A stretch of DNA of 64,000 nucleotides from positions 1-64,000 of the forward strand of contig JAECUM010009835.1 in the NCBI GenBank assembly GCA_016617855.1. The letters are read 5' to 3'. This DNA comes from Megalonaias nervosa (Eukaryota > Mollusca > Bivalvia > Unionida > Unionidae). Position numbers and translations under genes: made by a program. The notes beneath the pieces are model-generated. The model had not been told where the DNA came from, did no database searches, and was given only the letters and a program-made list of their open reading frames with translations. Positions 60,722 through 64,000 of the stretch are shown piece after piece (within the stretch, counting starts at the first letter, position 1; every line of letters starts with the position of its first letter).

Positions 60722-60880
60722 TCAACTGCATTATAGTGAGAAGACAATATTATGTACAGAACTACATCATAATGAGGGAACAGGAATATATACAGAATTT
60801 CATTACAGTATGAGGACATTATTAAGTACAGAACTGCATTATAGTGAGAAATGTCTTATGTACTGAACCACTGTATAATG
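60722..60880. repeat. Outlying units of the 36-bp repeat
   Basis: About 4 degenerate units (AACTGCATTATAGTGAGAAG, TATTATGTACAGAACT). Confidence 0.8.
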
Positions 60881-61530
60881 GGACTGATTGAAATTTGACA
60901 AATAATGTTTTAAATAGGAAACAAAGATATAACACTAATCATCATTTTTCTTTCAACCCCATTTTTTCATACATTGGTTAAATTTTGACAATGGAGTCCA
61001 CAGTGGCACCATGTTATATCTGTAATTGTGTTACAATGAAGTGTATTATAAAAGCTCTCGCTGGTAAATTTACCAGTTTCCCTCAATTTTGATTTTTTCA
61101 AATTTAAATATGAGTGCCTTGAATTTTCCAAAGTTTCACATCAAAACTTTATTTTGCCACAGATCATCTTCATTTAACAAACTGTCACCTTATCCAAGAA
61201 AATTTTTATATAATGAATAAATGATTGTAAATGAATCATATTTAGGCCTCCATCTCTATCAGTTACCACCCCAAATAACCTGAAAAAATAATGTGTACAA
61301 TTCATTTTCTATATATGTTGTAGCATTTGGTTACACTGACAGCAGATAAATAAATCTTCACAAAATCAATAATTTTTATCAAAAGTAATTTGTTTCACAA
61401 CTGGTAAATATCTTCCACCCCAGCAACTCATAAGCTTGATCACTTCTTTGAACATCTTTACATAATTAATCTCCACCATGTTATCCAAGAAAAGTGTATC
61501 CCTAGTAATCATAAAGCAGACACTGACCAG
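60881..61530. other. Anonymous stretch
   Basis: Nothing that I can support. Confidence 0.4.
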
Positions 61531-61955
61531 ATACTATGAGTATAATTAAGCAAACTGAATTTAAAGAACCGTGTTTTAATCTTAATGTAGATACTGACCA
61601 GATACTCCGAGTACAATTCGAATTTGTGCATTCCAAGTAATCATAATGTAGACACTGACCAGATATTCTGAGTACATTTCAAATTTGTGCATTCCAAGTA
61701 ATCATAATGTAGAGACTTGACCAGATACTCATGAGTACAATTCGAATCTGTGCATTCCTAGTAATCATAATGTAGAGACTGACCAGATACTCATGAGTAC
61801 AATTCAAATCTGTGCATTCCAAGTAATCATAATGTAGAGACTGACCAGATACTCATGAGTACAATTCGAATTTGTGCATTCCAAGTAATCATAATGTAGA
61901 GACTGACCAGATACTCATGAGTACAATTCGAATCTGTGCATTCCTAGTAATCATA
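61530..61955. repeat. Tandem repeat, 60-62 bp, left part of a split array
   Basis: The unit is CATTCCAAGTAATCATAATG, TAGAGACTGACCAGATACTC, ATGAGTACAATTCGAAT. About 7 copies before a SINE interrupts it. Confidence 0.95.
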
Positions 61956-62216
61956 TTGTTGTTATTGTTGTTGTTGTTATAGGGTTTAACGCCATTTTTC
62001 AGCACAAGATAGGCTATACATGGCGGCCAGTATTAATGGTGGAGGAAGAACCCGGGAGAACCCGGAAAGAACCACCGAACCCACGAGAAGCTACTGGCAA
62101 GCTTTCTCACATAACCACATTGGCCGAGCCCGAGACTCGAACCCACGCAGACAGAGGTGAGATGGCAGTGATCCGTAACGGAGAGCACTTTAGACCACTC
62201 GGCCACTCGGGGCCCC
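61956..62216 (-). mobile_element. tRNA-derived SINE, family A, copy 5
   Basis: Full-length, GTT tail at the left and GGGGCCCC head at the right. Duplication TAATCATA (61948-61955, 62217-62224) lies inside a tandem unit, so it inserted after the array formed. Confidence 0.95.
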
Positions 62217-62742
62217 TAATCATAATGTAGAGACTGACCAGATACTCATGAGTACAATTCGAATCTGTGCATTCCTAGTAATCATAATGTAGAGACTGAC
62301 CAGATATTCTGAGTACAATTTGAATCTGTGCATTCCAAGTAATCATAATGTAGAGACTGACCAGATACTCCGAGTACAATTCGAATTTGTGCATTCCAAG
62401 TAATCATAATGTAGAGATTGACCAGATACTCATGAGTACAATTCGAATCTGTGCATTCCAAGTAATCATAATGTAGAGACTGACCAGATACTCATGAGTA
62501 CAATTCGAATTTGTGCATTCCAAGTAATCATAATGTAGAGACTAACCAGATATTCTGAGTGCAATTCGAATTTGTGCATTCCAAGTAATCATAATGTAGA
62601 GACTGACCAGATACTCATGAGTACAATTCGAATCTGTGCATTCCTAGTAATCATAATGTAGAGACTGACCAGATATTCTAGAGTACAATTCAAATCTGTG
62701 CATTCCTAGTAATCATAATGTAGAGACTGACCAAGATATAAT
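62217..62742. repeat. Right part of the 60-62-bp array
   Basis: About 8.5 further units; alternating variants GATACTCATGAG and GATATTCTGAG are interspersed, which suggests blocks of two or more units were copied together. Confidence 0.95.
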
Positions 62743-63400
62743 GATTACTGAACATATTTTATATCATTTGATAATTCTGTATCTTCTAACCAGATGAATT
62801 TTTTTTAAATTTCAATACCGTACAGTGTAAACCTTAGACTGTGGCCATTGTGCACCTAAATGACAGTAGCAAACAATTCAACCATAGAAACGCACTGCTT
62901 GCATACTGAACTAAAACTAAATTCCATTTCATTTTTAAGCAATACACACAATATTTTCACTCTTTTCAGATCGATGGCAAGACATTCAATGCCTATTATA
63001 AATAAACACAAAACAAAGGGTCTCCTGGTCAATATACTCTCTCTACATTTGACATGAAGATAGATGACCATTAGTGATAACTCTGCTTTTGGACTTGCTC
63101 AAAAATATTCTGAACCACTGACACAAGGAGTCTTGTAAACTAAAGGATTTTAAATCATTTTCCAAAACTTCAACTGTTAAAATTGTTCAAAATCTATCAA
63201 GAAGACTAGTTTCATTAACTCTCTCAAGATACTGCATTTATTTTATACTATTGTCACCAATAAATCGCCCTTCATAAAACCTTTTATCAATAACAATTAT
63301 CATGATGACATCATAAAACACCTTGAGGCATACAGTGCCATCCTTAGTGCTTATAGCACAACACTTTTATGGGTTGCTTGAAAAAAATATATATATATTT
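62743..63400. other. Anonymous stretch
   Basis: No feature that I can support. Confidence 0.4.
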
Positions 63401-63520
63401 GTTCACTGGTAAGTCAGATTCAAGTGTAAACTGCTAGACCAAGACCTGCCATCACATTAATGTACTGGCAGGTCTGGGTCTTTGTTGTTTGCACTTGAAA
63501 CCAACTTATATGTGAATATA
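63401..63520. repeat. Palindromic MITE-like element, copy 8 (short form)
   Basis: Left AAGTCAGATTCAAGTGTAAA pairs with right TTTGCACTTGAAACCAACTT. A single internal hairpin: GACCTGCC with GGCAGGTC. Confidence 0.75.
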
Positions 63521-63729
63521 GATCCTATTATTAACCATCCTGATGCCACTGACAGCATTATAAACTTACTCCTTTTACATCAATGTCAGGTCCCTAATAA
63601 TGAACCGATGAACTGCAATCAATAATTGATTGGTAACCAAAGTAGTTTTTATCTATTTCAGTGAAAGCAAATTGGTGTGTTCTAGAACGCTAAAAATAAT
63701 CCTAAAATCAGACCATTCAAATGTAGAAA

Positions 63730-64000
63730 TTACATTCCCTCTAGTCAGCCTTGAGTCTTTCTAAATAACATTCATGAGTTATATTCCCTGTAGACAGCCT
63801 GGAGTCTTTCTAAATAACATTCATGAGTTATATTCCCTGTAGACAGCCTGGAGTCTTTCTAAATAACATTCATGAGTTATATTCCCTGTAGACAACCTTG
63901 AGTCTTTCTAAATAACATTCATGAGTAATTTTCCCTGTAGACAGCCTTGAGTCTTTCTAAATAACATTCATGAGTTATATTCCCTGTCGACAGCCTGGAG
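63730..64000. repeat. Tandem repeat, 49 bp, runs off the window
   Basis: Units TATATTCCCTGTAGACAGCC then TGGAGTCTTTCTAAATAACA then TTCATGAGT. More than five copies; exact 49-bp spacing. Confidence 0.95.

Noticed and set aside
61530..62742. CRISPR-like array
   Set aside because: No unique spacers of constant length between short repeats; whole units are repeated and the DNA is eukaryotic.

Overview
The window is animal nuclear DNA: AT-rich, intron-bearing and full of repeats. A molluscan, probably bivalve, source is my inference. It rests on the mix of tRNA-derived SINEs (one with a RUDI/V-SINE-like layout), a DIRS-like element, a LINE 3' end and many short-period tandem arrays; nothing in the sequence fixes the species.

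One gene is certain. It lies on the minus strand from 42647 down to the stop codon at 22423. Nine coding exons with canonical GT..AG junctions and matching phases join into about 642 codons that follow the tubulin tyrosine ligase-like protein TTLL10 (polyglycylase family) through its whole TTL/ATP-grasp domain, then a long disordered, Ser/Thr-rich tail. The true N-terminus is upstream. A phase-compatible candidate exon lies at 55586-55684 (minus), about 13 kb away. A separate plus-strand exon-like ORF at 53940-54128 suggests a second, unidentified gene, which would sit inside that intron on the opposite strand.

The rest is repeats, laid out as follows. 1-9.3 kb: a rearranged repeat at the left edge, a LINE 3' end, two SINE families, tandem arrays and a 282-bp duplication. 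9.3-20 kb: mostly anonymous sequence, with microsatellites, SINE fragments, a small Tigger/pogo-like MITE and arrays. 20.8-21.9 kb: a tandem array split by a solo LTR with a 4-bp target-site duplication. 22.4-42.7 kb: TTLL10, whose longest intron (29.1-36.5 kb) holds a decayed DIRS-like retroelement, a SINE, a piggyBac remnant with TTAA duplications and a 1.67-kb Tigger/pogo-like element. 43-64 kb: mainly tandem arrays (periods of about 29 to 70 bp), one with a 620-bp higher-order structure and several split by younger insertions. A palindromic family of about 200 bp recurs at about eight places.

I found no intact tRNA or rRNA gene, no CRISPR array and no complete transposase or reverse transcriptase. 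The most useful results are the TTLL10 model, the two orphan exon candidates, and the dated insertions (solo LTR, piggyBac, SINEs) whose exact ends and duplications can be read directly.
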